A stretch of DNA of 64,000 nucleotides from the NCBI GenBank assembly GCA_039527025.1, contig BAAAJN010000016.1:24407-88406 (forward strand). Direction: 5' to 3'. Source of the stretch: Microlunatus lacustris (GTDB lineage: Bacteria > Actinomycetota > Actinomycetes > Propionibacteriales > Propionibacteriaceae). Shown in pieces: positions 1 through 8,231 of the stretch. Positions within the stretch are counted from its first letter, which is position 1. Every line of letters begins with the position of its first letter. The notes beneath the pieces are model-generated. The model did no database searches, was not told the DNA's origin, and saw nothing but the letters and a program-made list of their open reading frames with translations. The position numbers and the translations under genes are program-made.

Positions 1-102
1 GTCCAGGCGGCCGGCGCCCTGATCGGCTCGGTGATGAAGGAGATGCGGGGCCAGGCCGACGCCGCCCGGGTCCGCGAGCTCATCCTGGAGCGCCTGGCCT
101 GA
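1..102 (+). CDS. gatB: GatB C-terminal fragment (Asp/Glu-tRNA amidotransferase subunit B), partial
   Basis: The first 33 codons of the window are open and end at a TGA at 100-102. The peptide contains GALIGSVMKEMRGQADAARV, which matches the conserved helical tail (GatB/YqeY domain) of GatB. GatB forms part of the GatCAB complex that amidates mischarged Glu-tRNA(Gln) or Asp-tRNA(Asn) in the cytoplasm. The 5' part lies outside the window. A YqeY-like protein shares the same fold and is the alternative, but the spacing of the conserved Gly, Lys and Ala residues fits the GatB tail better. A strong hairpin follows the stop, so this is the end of a transcription unit. Confidence 0.72.
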   Translation, partial: VQAAGALIGSVMKEMRGQADAARVRELILERLA

Positions 103-108
103 TCGACG

Positions 109-155
109 GCGCGCTCCAGCAGGATCGGGCTCGCGATCGGCCTGCTGGAGCGCGC
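109..155 (+). terminator. Intrinsic-type hairpin after gatB
   Basis: The arms GCGCGCTCCAGCAGG (109-123) and CCTGCTGGAGCGCGC (141-155) are perfectly complementary over 15 bp with a 17-base loop, six bases after the gatB stop. There is no U-tract, as is usual for terminators in very GC-rich actinomycetes. Confidence 0.75.
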
Positions 156-604
156 AGTGGATCCCCGTCCTCCACCGATGGCCCAGCACGACCCTGACCC
201 GCGCCGCCACGGCGCGAGGCCGGGGTCGTGTCCACTGGTCCGCTCGCCACCGCCGAGGCGCTGGCGGCTGGGTGGAGCCGGCTGGCGGGTCCGGCCGTCC
301 GGCGGCGGTTCCCGGGCGTGCACCTCCCGGCGAGCAGACGGAAAGCCCGCGAGCCGCAGCGCGGTGGTGCTGGCGACCAGGACGGTTCCTGCGAGCCGCG
401 GGTTGCGCCGGGCCTGACCCGGTGCTGCCCGGGGAGTGGCCGCAGCCGTTCAGCTCCGGTGCGCGCACCAGCAGGCTCGCCCACGCGTTCGGCGTGCTGG
501 AGCGCGCACTCGACCGGCCGGAGCCCGGTGAGGGTGACCGGCGATGAGACACGCCGTGGCGCGCGCCGAGGACCCCAGTTCCAGCAGGGCGGCGGTGGCG
601 GGCG
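156..604. other. About 450 bp without a recognisable gene
   Basis: Reading frames exist on both strands, but none gives a protein with a recognisable family or convincing composition. They are rich in Arg, Pro, Gly and Ala with no hydrophobic core pattern, as expected from chance ORFs in high-GC DNA. A 14-bp piece of the gatB terminator arm (TGCTGGAGCGCGCA) recurs at 498-511. The stretch may be the remains of a decayed gene, but I cannot identify one. Confidence 0.5.
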
Positions 605-814
605 TCAGCGAGCGCGGGGCGGGCGACGCAGCCCGGCCAGCACCAGCACCAGCCCGGTGACGGCGACGACGAGGCCGATCCAGAACCAGCGGATCGCCCC
701 GGTCATGAAGCTGCCCGGGACGTAGCCCAGGCCCTGGCCGATCCACAGCAGGCCGACCAGCAGGGCGAGCGCGCCGACGACGACGCTCGCCGTCCGAGAC
801 GTCGATGACCTCAT
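605..814 (-). CDS. Small two-helix membrane protein, unknown function
   Basis: This 69-residue protein has two hydrophobic segments, at about residues 9-31 and 42-61, separated by a short loop, and a basic C-terminus (RRPPRAR). The start ATG at 814 is preceded by GAGGAG at a good distance, so a longer in-frame extension is unlikely. It lies 14 bases downstream of the DinB-type gene on the same strand and is probably cotranscribed with it. I recognise the general type, a short actinobacterial membrane protein, but not a named family. No catalytic residues are visible. Confidence 0.7.
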   Translation of the reverse strand: MRSSTSRTASVVVGALALLVGLLWIGQGLGYVPGSFMTGAIRWFWIGLVVAVTGLVLVLAGLRRPPRAR

Positions 815-828
815 GGGTGCTCCTCGTG

Positions 829-1485
829 TCAGAGGTGGAAGTCGGTGCCGCCGAGCTCGGCGACCGCGTCGGGTTCGCCGACCAGCTTGACCTCGGCGAC
901 GGCGGTCCGGCCGTGCGCGTAGACCATCAGCTCGCTCGGTGCACCGACCAGGGTCACCGTGCGGGAGCCGCCGGTGGCGCGGATGGTGTCCGGCTCCCCG
1001 TCGGCGCCGGCGCTGCCCAACCGCTCGAGCACCACCCCGACGGGGGCGCGGCGGAACCAGGCCCGGGCCAGCAGCTTGAGCCGGCGCCACATCCACTCCT
1101 CGACGTCAGCCGGTAGCACCCGGGACGGCTGGGGGGCGTCGCCGGCCCGTCGGACGTCCTCGTGGTGCACGAAGTACTCGGTGGTGTTGGCGCCCTCGTC
1201 CACACCGGGGATGGCGAAGACCGACAGCCGCGCCGGCCCCTTCCGGATCCGGTCGACCAGCTCGGGGAACTCCCAGCGCTGCCGCACCTCGGCCATCCGC
1301 CGCTCCAGCAGTCCGGACAGCGGGCGGGCCACCATCCCGCTGACGCCGACGGGGTCGGTCTCGCGGATCCAGAGGTGCACCGTCAGCGCGTGGGCGTCCC
1401 AGCCGTCGCAGAGCGTGGGGGCGTCGGGTCCGACCCGGTCGAGCAGGTCGCACAGCGCCGAGCGCTCGTCCTTGGCGAAGGTCAC
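829..1485 (-). CDS. TIGR03085-type DinB/mycothiol-dependent metal-binding protein
   Basis: The protein has 218 residues from the GTG at 1485. It opens with VTFAKDERSALCDLLDRVGP and TLCDGWDAHALTVHLWIRE, the typical N-terminus of the TIGR03085 group of the DinB/MDMPI superfamily. These four-helix-bundle proteins usually bind a metal through His residues; here H in the ALTVHLW segment and HH in EYFVHHED are candidates. Family knowledge suggests a mycothiol-dependent transferase or isomerase role, but no substrate is known. Eighteen extra codons upstream are open but would run into the hisI promoter region, so the GTG is preferred. It is divergent from hisI. Confidence 0.82.
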   Translation of the reverse strand: MTFAKDERSALCDLLDRVGPDAPTLCDGWDAHALTVHLWIRETDPVGVSGMVARPLSGLLERRMAEVRQRWEFPELVDRIRKGPARLSVFAIPGVDEGANTTEYFVHHEDVRRAGDAPQPSRVLPADVEEWMWRRLKLLARAWFRRAPVGVVLERLGSAGADGEPDTIRATGGSRTVTLVGAPSELMVYAHGRTAVAEVKLVGEPDAVAELGGTDFHL

Positions 1486-1583
1486 GGTCGTCCATGCTAG
1501 ACCCGCTCGACCCGACGGCCCGCGTTCCGCCAGCCCCACCGAACGCGTTCGCGCCCCGCGACGGCGCTGTGGACAATGGGCCC

Positions 1584-1994
1584 GTGCCGAACCAGCCCGA
1601 CCCCGCCCCGTCCACGCCCGTCTCCGATCTCGACCCCGCCGTCGCTGCCCTGCTGCACCGCGACGCCGCCGGCCTGGTGCCGGCCGTGGTCCAGGACGAG
1701 GTGACCCGCGACGTGCTGATGGTGGGCTGGATGGACGACGAGGCCCTGCACCGCACGCTGACCACCGGTCGCTCGACGTTCTGGTCGCGCAGCCGCGCGG
1801 AGTACTGGGTGAAGGGGGAGTCGAGCGGGCACCGGCAGTGGGTCCGCGAGGTCCGGCTCGACTGCGACGGTGACACCCTGCTGGTCACCGTCGTCCAGGA
1901 GGGCCCCGCCTGCCACACCGGGGACCGCACCTGCTTCGACGCCCGGGTGCTGCCCGCCGTCGTCGGGACGCCGCCGGTGGGAGTGGGCGCGTGA
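1584..1994 (+). CDS. hisI: Phosphoribosyl-AMP cyclohydrolase HisI
   Basis: HisI opens the purine ring of phosphoribosyl-AMP in the third step of histidine synthesis in the cytoplasm. The 136-residue protein carries LDCDGDTLLVTVVQEGPACHTG and, further on, RTCF, giving the conserved cysteines and Asp residues that bind Zn and Mg. The chosen GTG at 1584 sits six bases after GACAAT (1572-1577), a plausible -10 box, so the transcript may be leaderless. An upstream ATG at 1494 would add 30 unconserved residues. The last bases overlap trpE by four (GTGA), so hisI heads the trp operon. Confidence 0.93.
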   Translation: MPNQPDPAPSTPVSDLDPAVAALLHRDAAGLVPAVVQDEVTRDVLMVGWMDDEALHRTLTTGRSTFWSRSRAEYWVKGESSGHRQWVREVRLDCDGDTLLVTVVQEGPACHTGDRTCFDARVLPAVVGTPPVGVGA

Positions 1995-3589
1995 GCATCA
2001 CCCCGGACCTCGCCGGGTTCCGCGCGCAGGCCGCGGCGCGGCGGGTCATCCCCGTGCACACGCGGGTGCTCGCCGACGCCGAGACCGCGGTCGGCCTGTA
2101 CGCCAAGCTGTCCCGCAACCGGCCCGGCAGCTACCTGCTCGAGTCGGCTGAGCAGGGGGTGTGGTCCCGCTACTCCTTCGTCGGCGTCCGCTCGGTGGCC
2201 ACGCTGACCGAGCGGGACGGCGTGGCGGTCTGGACCGGCCACACCCCGGTCGGGCTGCCCAGCGGCGGTGACCCGCTGGTGGCGCTGCGCGAGACGCTCG
2301 AGCTGCTGCACACCCCGCACACGCATCACAACCAGGGGGACGACCCCGTGGAACCCCCGGTGCAGGACCAGGGCCTGCCGCCCTTCACGTCGGGCCTGGT
2401 CGGCTACCTGGCCTACGACGCGGTCCGCCGCGTCGAGCACCTGCCGGACAGCAACCCCCGCGACCTCGCCATCCCCGAGCTGGGTTTCCTGCTGGTCGCC
2501 GACCTCGCCGTGCTGGACCACCACACCGGTGAGGTCTGGCTGGTGGCCAACGCCATCAACTTCGACGGCAGCGACGAGCGGGTCGACGAGGCGCACGCCG
2601 ACGCCGTGGCGCGGGTGGAGGCGATGGCCGCGCAGCTGGCCGAGCCGACCCCGTCGTCGGCGGTCAGCGTCCGCTACGACGCCCCGCTGCCGGTGCGGCG
2701 GCAGCGCAGCCCGGAGGCCTTCCAGGCCGCCGTCCGCGCGGCGGTCGAGGAGATCAAGGCCGGCGAGGCCTTCCAGGTGGTGGTCAGCCAGCGGTTCGAG
2801 GTGGACACCACCGCCGACGCGCTCGAGGTCTACCGGGTGCTCCGGCTGACCAACCCCAGCCCGTACATGTACCTGGTCCGGCTGGAGGACGCCGACGGCC
2901 GGCCCTTCGACATCGTCGGGTCCAGCCCGGAGGCCCTGGTGACGGTGCAGGGCCGGACCGCCGTCACCCACCCCATCGCCGGCTCCAAGCCCCGGGGGGC
3001 GACGCCGGCCGAGGACGCCGCCCTCGAGGCCGAGCTGCTGGCCGACCCCAAGGAGCGCGCCGAGCACGTGATGCTGGTCGACCTCGGCCGCAACGACCTG
3101 GGCCGGGTCTGCGAGCCGGGCTCGGTGGAGGTGGTGGAGTTCATGGAGGTCCGCCGCTACAGCCACATCATGCACCTGGAGTCGACGGTGACCGGTCGGG
3201 TCGCCGACGGCCGGACCGCGCTCGACGTGGTGCTGGCCGCCTTCCCCGCCGGCACCTTGTCCGGGGCCCCGAAGGTGCGGGCGATGGAGATCATCGACGG
3301 GCTCGAGGTGTCCCGCCGGGCGCTGTACGGCGGGGTCGTCGGCTACCTGGACTTCGCGGGCGACGCCGACGCGGCCATCGCCATCCGGACGGCGCTGCTC
3401 AAGGACGGCACCGCCTACGTCCAGGCCGGCGGCGGCATCGTCGCCGACTCCGACCCGGCCACCGAGGACCAGGAGTCGCAGAACAAGGCGGCCGCCGTTC
3501 TCCGGGCGGTCTCGGTCGCGGAGACCTTCACGCCCCTGGCCGCCCCCACCGCCCCCGACGTCGACCGCCGGGCCGGCACCGCCGGATGA
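1991..3589 (+). CDS. trpE: Anthranilate synthase component I TrpE
   Basis: TrpE makes anthranilate from chorismate with ammonia supplied by a glutaminase subunit (TrpG), which is not encoded in this window. The 532-residue protein is full length. Visible features are the tryptophan feedback motif LLES at residues 49-52, the NPSPYMYL segment, GSSPEALV, HPIAGSKPRG, LVDLGRNDLGRV and the C-terminal chorismate-binding signatures FPAGTLSGAPKVRAMEII and AGGGIVADSDP. The GTG start overlaps the hisI stop by four bases, and the stop overlaps the next gene by four (ATGA). Both overlaps point to translational coupling. The intact LLES motif predicts feedback inhibition by tryptophan. Confidence 0.97.
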   Translation: MSITPDLAGFRAQAAARRVIPVHTRVLADAETAVGLYAKLSRNRPGSYLLESAEQGVWSRYSFVGVRSVATLTERDGVAVWTGHTPVGLPSGGDPLVALRETLELLHTPHTHHNQGDDPVEPPVQDQGLPPFTSGLVGYLAYDAVRRVEHLPDSNPRDLAIPELGFLLVADLAVLDHHTGEVWLVANAINFDGSDERVDEAHADAVARVEAMAAQLAEPTPSSAVSVRYDAPLPVRRQRSPEAFQAAVRAAVEEIKAGEAFQVVVSQRFEVDTTADALEVYRVLRLTNPSPYMYLVRLEDADGRPFDIVGSSPEALVTVQGRTAVTHPIAGSKPRGATPAEDAALEAELLADPKERAEHVMLVDLGRNDLGRVCEPGSVEVVEFMEVRRYSHIMHLESTVTGRVADGRTALDVVLAAFPAGTLSGAPKVRAMEIIDGLEVSRRALYGGVVGYLDFAGDADAAIAIRTALLKDGTAYVQAGGGIVADSDPATEDQESQNKAAAVLRAVSVAETFTPLAAPTAPDVDRRAGTAG

Positions 3590-4263
3590 GCGGGCCCAGC
3601 GTCCAGCCCGGAGCCCGGCTGCGCGGCCGCGCTCTCCTCCCGGGCCTGCTCGGCGGGGCGCTGGCCCTGGTCACCGGGGCCCAGCCCTGGTGGCGGGCGA
3701 CCGGGGAGGGCGTCGCGGTGGCCTTCTCCGGCAACGAGACCACGGCGGGGCTGGCCTCGGCGCTCGGCGTCGTCGCCCTCGCCGGCTGGTTGCTGGTCCT
3801 GGTGCTGCGCACCCGGGGTCGGCAGGTGGTCGGGGTGCTGCTGGTCCTGGCCGGGGCGGGCGCCGTCGCCGTCGGGTCGCTGGGACTGCGACCCAGCGAC
3901 GCCGCCGTCCGGACCTCCGTGCGGCAGGTGAGCCTCGTCGAGTCCTACGGACTGGTGGCCACCGGGTGGTCCTGGGGCTACGCGGGCGCCGGGCTGCTCG
4001 TCCTGGCCGGCGGCCTGCTGGTCGCCCTCACCGCGCCGCGCTGGCCGACGCGGCCGGACCGCTTCACCCGCACCGCCGCCGTCGCCGCGGCGACCACCGC
4101 CGAGGACGACCCGGCGGCGGTCTGGCGGGCCCAGGACGCGGGACTGGACCCGACCACCACCCCCCGGTCCGGGGCCCCGTCCGCCCCGGATGTGCGTCCG
4201 GCGGGTTCGGGGGACAGAATGGGCGGTGCTGAACGGCCCCAGAGACCACCTCCCCCGGAATGA
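3586..4263 (+). CDS. Trp-operon-associated membrane protein (TIGR02234 type)
   Basis: This 225-residue protein has four predicted membrane helices in the first 160 residues: about 17-33, 52-72, 80-97 and 124-146. A polar Pro/Arg-rich tail follows. It starts with ATG overlapping the trpE stop by four bases. Its position between trpE and trpC, its size and the early WWRA motif match the TIGR02234 family found in actinobacterial trp operons. The role is unknown; a link to tryptophan transport or sensing is only guilt by association. The tail is low in complexity and probably cytoplasmic. Confidence 0.8.
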   Translation: MSGPSVQPGARLRGRALLPGLLGGALALVTGAQPWWRATGEGVAVAFSGNETTAGLASALGVVALAGWLLVLVLRTRGRQVVGVLLVLAGAGAVAVGSLGLRPSDAAVRTSVRQVSLVESYGLVATGWSWGYAGAGLLVLAGGLLVALTAPRWPTRPDRFTRTAAVAAATTAEDDPAAVWRAQDAGLDPTTTPRSGAPSAPDVRPAGSGDRMGGAERPQRPPPPE

Positions 4264-4269
4264 GGACGC

Positions 4270-4527
4270 ATGGCAGAGAAGACCGAGACCGGGTCCCGCG
4301 CCGTCGAGACCGAGCAGGGGTCCCGCGCCGAAGCCGGCAAGCACGTCCACCACGGCCGCACCGCCGCCGCCTGGGCGGGCAGCATGCTCGCCATGCTGGC
4401 CTTCATCCTCGGCGGCATCGCCGTGATGGTGCAGAACTGGGTGCTGTTCGGGGTCGCCGTCCTGATCCTCGTCGTCGGGCTCGTCGCCACCAAGGTCCTC
4501 CAGGTGCGCGGGCACGGCGCGCTGTGA
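4270..4527 (+). CDS. HGxxx-type small membrane protein of the trp operon (DUF6704-like)
   Basis: The protein has 85 residues. A charged N-terminus ends in HVHHGRTAAAWAGS, followed by two hydrophobic helices at about residues 37-54 and 56-76. The His-Gly motif followed by a conserved AAW is typical of the small protein encoded between trpE and trpC in actinomycetes. A TGAGGA sequence overlapping the stop of the preceding gene serves as ribosome binding site for the ATG at 4270. The function is not known. Its consistent location implies a supporting role for tryptophan synthesis enzymes or transport, but nothing in the sequence proves it. Confidence 0.8.
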   Translation: MAEKTETGSRAVETEQGSRAEAGKHVHHGRTAAAWAGSMLAMLAFILGGIAVMVQNWVLFGVAVLILVVGLVATKVLQVRGHGAL

Positions 4528-4540
4528 CGGGCTGAGCACC

Positions 4541-5344
4541 ATGGGTGCCCTGGACGACATCCTCGCCGGCGTCCGCGAGGACCTGGCCCTGCGTCAGGAG
4601 CAGGTGCCTCTGCACCGGCTCAAGGAGCGGGTGCAGCACATCGACCCCGCCCTGGATCCGATGCCCGTCCTCCGCGGGCCCGGCGTGTCGGTCATCGCGG
4701 AGGTCAAGCGAGCCAGTCCCAGCAAGGGTGCGCTGGCCGAGATCGGTGACCCGGCCTGGTTGGCGGGGGAGTACGCCGCCGGTGGGGCCGCCGCGATCTC
4801 GGTGCTGACCGAGTCCCGTCGGTTCTCCGGCAGTCTCGACGACCTGGTCCGGGTCCGGCTCGCCGTCGAGGTGCCGGTGCTGCGCAAGGACTTCATCGTC
4901 ACCGCCTACCAGCTGTTCGAGGCCCGCGCCGCCGGTGCGGACCTGGTGCTGCTGATCGTGGCGGCGCTCACCGACGACGAGCTGATCTGCCTGGTCGAGC
5001 GGGCCGCGTCCATCGGGCTCACCCCGCTGGTCGAGGTGCACAGCCCGGAGGAGGTGAGCCGGGCCGTCGACGCCGGCGCCCGGATCATCGGCGTGAACGC
5101 CCGCAACCTGCAGACCCTCGAGGTCGACCCCACCACGTTCGCCCGCACCGCCCCGCTGATCCCCGACGGCATCGTCCGGATCGCCGAGTCCGGGGTGCGC
5201 GGGCCGCACGACGTGATCGAGCTGGCCCGGTCCGGCGCCGACGTCGTCCTCGTCGGGGAGGCCCTGGTCACCGGGCGCGACCCGCGCAGCGGGGTGGCCG
5301 ACCTGGTCGCCGCCGGCGCGCACCCGGCGCTGCACAAGTCCTGA
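4541..5344 (+). CDS. trpC: Indole-3-glycerol-phosphate synthase TrpC
   Basis: TrpC closes the indole ring from carboxyphenylamino-deoxyribulose phosphate. The 267-residue TIM barrel shows the catalytic and phosphate-binding signatures in order: VIAEVKRASPSKG, VLRKDFIVTAYQL, EARAAGADLVLLI, IIGVNARNLQTLEVD and RIAESGV. These hold the catalytic lysines and glutamates. It is a single-function enzyme, not fused to TrpF. It lies 13 bases after the small membrane protein gene, in the same operon. The usual actinobacterial TrpC length is about 265-270 residues, so the gene is complete. Confidence 0.97.
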   Translation: MGALDDILAGVREDLALRQEQVPLHRLKERVQHIDPALDPMPVLRGPGVSVIAEVKRASPSKGALAEIGDPAWLAGEYAAGGAAAISVLTESRRFSGSLDDLVRVRLAVEVPVLRKDFIVTAYQLFEARAAGADLVLLIVAALTDDELICLVERAASIGLTPLVEVHSPEEVSRAVDAGARIIGVNARNLQTLEVDPTTFARTAPLIPDGIVRIAESGVRGPHDVIELARSGADVVLVGEALVTGRDPRSGVADLVAAGAHPALHKS

Positions 5345-5380
5345 CCCGCGCCCCGGCCCCGGGCGCACGAGAGCGGCTGC

Positions 5381-5403
5381 ACGCCGGTCCCCGCGACCGG
5401 CGT
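5381..5403 (+). promoter_or_regulatory. Hairpin in the trpC-trpB gap
   Basis: The arms ACGCCGGTC (5381-5389) and GACCGGCGT (5395-5403) pair perfectly over 9 bp around a five-base loop in the 91-bp gap between trpC and trpB. It ends 19 bases before the trpB ribosome binding site. It may be a partial terminator, an RNA-processing or stabilising hairpin, or a regulatory stem. No leader peptide with tandem Trp codons is present here. Confidence 0.5.
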
Positions 5404-5435
5404 CCGTCCGGCCTGATCAACCAGAAGGAATGACT

Positions 5436-6842
5436 GTGACCACCTCCGCCGCACCGCCCACCGCCAGCGACCCCACCCACCGTGCGCCGGGCTGGCTGGA
5501 AGAGGCGCTCCGGCACCCCGACGCCGGTGGTCACTTCGAGCAGTTCGGCGGCAAGTTCGTCCCCGAGGCGCTGTACGCCGCCCTGGGCCAGCTGGAGCGG
5601 GAGTTCCGCGCCGCCATGGTCGACCCGGCCTTCCACGCCGAGCTGGACGCGCTCCTCGAGGACTACACCGGCCGGCCCACGCCGCTCACGGAGGCGCACC
5701 GGTTCTCCGCCGCCTGCGCGCCCGAGCAGGGGCCGGCACCGCGGATCCTGCTCAAGCGCGAGGACCTCAACCACACCGGGTCGCACAAGATCAACAACGT
5801 GCTCGGCCAGGCGCTGCTGACCAAGCGGATGGGCAAGACCCGGGTGATCGCCGAGACCGGGGCCGGCCAGCACGGGGTGGCCACCGCCACCGCCGCCGCC
5901 CTCTTCGGGCTGAGCTGTACCGTCTACATGGGCAAGGTCGACACCGAGCGGCAGGCCCTCAACGTCGCCCGGATGCGGTTGCTGGGCGCCGAGGTGATCG
6001 CCGTCGAGTCGGGCACCCAGACGCTCAAGGACGCGATGAACGACGCGATGCGCGACTGGGTCGCCTCCGTCGACGACACCCACTACCTGATCGGCACCGT
6101 GGCCGGCCCGCACCCGTTCCCGATGCTGGTCCGGGAGTTCCAGCGCGTGATCAGCACCGAGGCGCGCGCCCAGGTGCTCGAGCGCTACGGCCGGCTGCCC
6201 GACGCCGTCGCCGCGTGCGTCGGCGGCGGCTCCAACGCCCTCGGCATCTTCGCCGACTTCATCCCCGACACCGGCGTCGCCCTGCACGGGTTCGAGGCCG
6301 GCGGCGACGGGGTGGAGACCGGGCGGCACGCCGCCACGATCTCCGGCGGCGAGATCGGGGTGCTGCACGGGATGCGCACCTACGTCCTGCAGGACGAGGA
6401 CGGCCAGACGCGGGAGTCGCACTCCATCTCCGCCGGTCTGGACTACCCCGGCGTCGGGCCCGAGCACTCCCACCTCGCCGCCACCGGCCGCGCCCACTAC
6501 GAGCCGGTCACCGACGCCGAGGCGATGGAGGCCTTCGCGCTGCTCTGCCAGACCGAGGGCATCCTGCCGGCGATCGAGTCCGCCCACGGCCTGGCCGGGG
6601 CCATGCGGCTGGCCCGACGGCTGCCGCCGCGCCCCGACGGCGAGCCCGCGCTGATCCTGGTCAACCTGTCCGGCCGCGGGGACAAGGACGTCGACACCGC
6701 CATCCAGTGGTTCGACATCGACACCCGGGGCACCGGCTCGGAGTCGGGCCAGCCGGTCGGCACCGACCTCAGCGCCGAGGAGGAGATCGACCTCGGGCTG
6801 CACGAGGACGGCCCGGCCAGCACCACCGGGGTGCAGCTGTGA
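5436..6842 (+). CDS. trpB: Tryptophan synthase beta chain TrpB
   Basis: TrpB condenses indole with serine using PLP. The PLP lysine lies in LKREDLNHTGSHKINNVLG, and the phosphate-binding loop is CVGGGSNALGIF. Further signatures are ETGAGQHGVATAT and GLDYPGVGPEHSHL. The GTG at 5436 is chosen because AGAAGG at 5423-5428 is seven bases upstream of it; the in-frame ATG at 5430 is only one base from that site. The product from GTG is 468 residues, with a longer polar C-terminal tail (about 30 residues, acidic) than E. coli TrpB. The stop overlaps trpA by four bases. Confidence 0.96.
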   Translation: MTTSAAPPTASDPTHRAPGWLEEALRHPDAGGHFEQFGGKFVPEALYAALGQLEREFRAAMVDPAFHAELDALLEDYTGRPTPLTEAHRFSAACAPEQGPAPRILLKREDLNHTGSHKINNVLGQALLTKRMGKTRVIAETGAGQHGVATATAAALFGLSCTVYMGKVDTERQALNVARMRLLGAEVIAVESGTQTLKDAMNDAMRDWVASVDDTHYLIGTVAGPHPFPMLVREFQRVISTEARAQVLERYGRLPDAVAACVGGGSNALGIFADFIPDTGVALHGFEAGGDGVETGRHAATISGGEIGVLHGMRTYVLQDEDGQTRESHSISAGLDYPGVGPEHSHLAATGRAHYEPVTDAEAMEAFALLCQTEGILPAIESAHGLAGAMRLARRLPPRPDGEPALILVNLSGRGDKDVDTAIQWFDIDTRGTGSESGQPVGTDLSAEEEIDLGLHEDGPASTTGVQL

Positions 6843-7711
6843 CCTCGGTGGCGACGCAGCCGACCTTCGACCTGGGGACGACGGGGCGCGTCTTCGCCGA
6901 CTGCCGGGCGCAGGGCCGCGGCGCGCTGGTCGGCTTCCTGCACGTCGGCTACCCCGACGTGCCGCGCTCGCTGGCCGCGCTGCGGGCGCTGGCCGGTGAC
7001 GGCGAGGGGACCGGGGTGGACCTCGTCGAGGTCGGGATGCCCTACTCCGACCCGATGATGGACGGCGTCACCATCCAGCGGGCCGGCACCCGGGCGCTGG
7101 AGCGCGGCGTCCGCACCGCCGACGCGTTCGCCGCGGTGGAGGCCGTCGCCTCGACCGGGACGCCTGCGGTGGTGATGACGTACTGGAACCTGATCGAGCG
7201 CTACGGCCCGGACCGGTTCGCCCGCGACCTGGCCGCGGCCGGCGGGGCCGGAGCCATCACCCCCGACCTGACCCCCGACGAGGCGTCGGAGTGGCTCGCG
7301 GTGTCCGACGCGCACGGCCTCGACCGCATCTTCCTGGTCTCGCCGTCCTCCACCGACGAGCGGCTCGCGGCCACCGTCGCCGCCTGCCGGGGCTGGGTCT
7401 ACGCCACCTCGGTGATGGGCGTCACCGGGGCCCGCACCCGCACCTCCTCGGCCGCACCCGCGCTGGTGGAGCGGATCCGGGCGGTCGCCCCCGACGCCGC
7501 CGTCGGCGTCGGGCTCGGCGTCTCCAACGGTGAGCAGGCCCGCGAGGTGCTCGGCTTCGCCGACGCCGTGATCGTCGGGTCTGCCCTGGTCAAGGCGCTG
7601 CTCGAGGCCGAGGACGCGGGCCGCCCCGAGGACCTGTCCGGGCTGCGGGCCGTCATCGCCGACCTCGTCGCCGGCGTGCGCCCGGGAACCTCTGCGCCGC
7701 CCGACCGTTGA
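6839..7711 (+). CDS. trpA: Tryptophan synthase alpha chain TrpA
   Basis: TrpA releases indole from indole-glycerol phosphate and channels it to TrpB. The 290-residue protein has VDLVEVGMPYSDPMMDG with the catalytic Glu and Asp, then MTYWNLIERYG, ITPDLTPDEA, IFLVSPSSTDERL, VYATSVMGVTGAR and GVGLGVSNGEQA with the phosphate-binding glycines. The GTG start overlaps the trpB stop by four bases (GTGA), so the two chains are translationally coupled. Length and motifs are complete. Confidence 0.96.
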   Translation: MTSVATQPTFDLGTTGRVFADCRAQGRGALVGFLHVGYPDVPRSLAALRALAGDGEGTGVDLVEVGMPYSDPMMDGVTIQRAGTRALERGVRTADAFAAVEAVASTGTPAVVMTYWNLIERYGPDRFARDLAAAGGAGAITPDLTPDEASEWLAVSDAHGLDRIFLVSPSSTDERLAATVAACRGWVYATSVMGVTGARTRTSSAAPALVERIRAVAPDAAVGVGLGVSNGEQAREVLGFADAVIVGSALVKALLEAEDAGRPEDLSGLRAVIADLVAGVRPGTSAPPDR

Positions 7712-7718
7712 TCTCCTG

Positions 7719-8231
7719 GTGATCGCGCGCGCACCCCTCCGCACCCCCTTCGAGCGCGCCGCCCCCTGGATCTCGACCCTCGTCCGGTTCGTGCTGGCCG
7801 GGATCTTCCTCGCCGCCGGCGGCCTCAAGGCCGTCGACCCGCAGAGCTCCGTCGCGGCCGTCCGGGCCTACGAGCTGCTCCCCACCGGTCTGGCGACCGT
7901 GGTCGGGTGGGGGCTGCCCTTCGTCGAGATCGCCCTCGGGCTGCTGCTGGCCGCCGGCGCCCTCACCCGGCTGGCGGGGGCGGCCAGCGCGCTGCTGCTC
8001 ACGGTGTTCATCCTCGCCGTGCTCTCCGCGGCGGCGCGCGGGCTGAGCATCGACTGCGGCTGCTTCGGTGGTGGCGGTACCGTGGCCGCGGGCCAGACCG
8101 ACTACGGCGGGGAGGTCGTCCGCGACTCCCTGCTCCTGCTGCTGGCCCTGTGGCTGGTCTGGCAGCCCCGCAGCCGGCTCGCCCTCGAACCCGGTCCGCA
8201 CGAGCGTCGAGAGCTGGAGGACAACCGGTGA
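7719..8231 (+). CDS. MauE/DoxX-type redox-associated membrane protein
   Basis: The protein has 170 residues and four hydrophobic helices, at about 16-36, 56-80, 84-105 and 131-148. It has the sequence LSIDCGCFGGGG with cysteines at 113 and 115, characteristic of MauE-like membrane proteins that move reducing or oxidising equivalents across the membrane. It begins with GTG eight bases after trpA and overlaps the following DsbA-like gene by four bases. The pairing suggests a thiol-redox partnership: MauE in the membrane and the thioredoxin-fold protein outside. The start lacks a clear ribosome binding site, so it may be translated by coupling to trpA. Confidence 0.85.
   Translation: MIARAPLRTPFERAAPWISTLVRFVLAGIFLAAGGLKAVDPQSSVAAVRAYELLPTGLATVVGWGLPFVEIALGLLLAAGALTRLAGAASALLLTVFILAVLSAAARGLSIDCGCFGGGGTVAAGQTDYGGEVVRDSLLLLLALWLVWQPRSRLALEPGPHERRELEDNR

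Noticed and set aside
156..604. Several open frames on both strands as possible genes
   Set aside because: None shows family motifs, hydrophobic periodicity or a good ribosome binding site, and they overlap one another.
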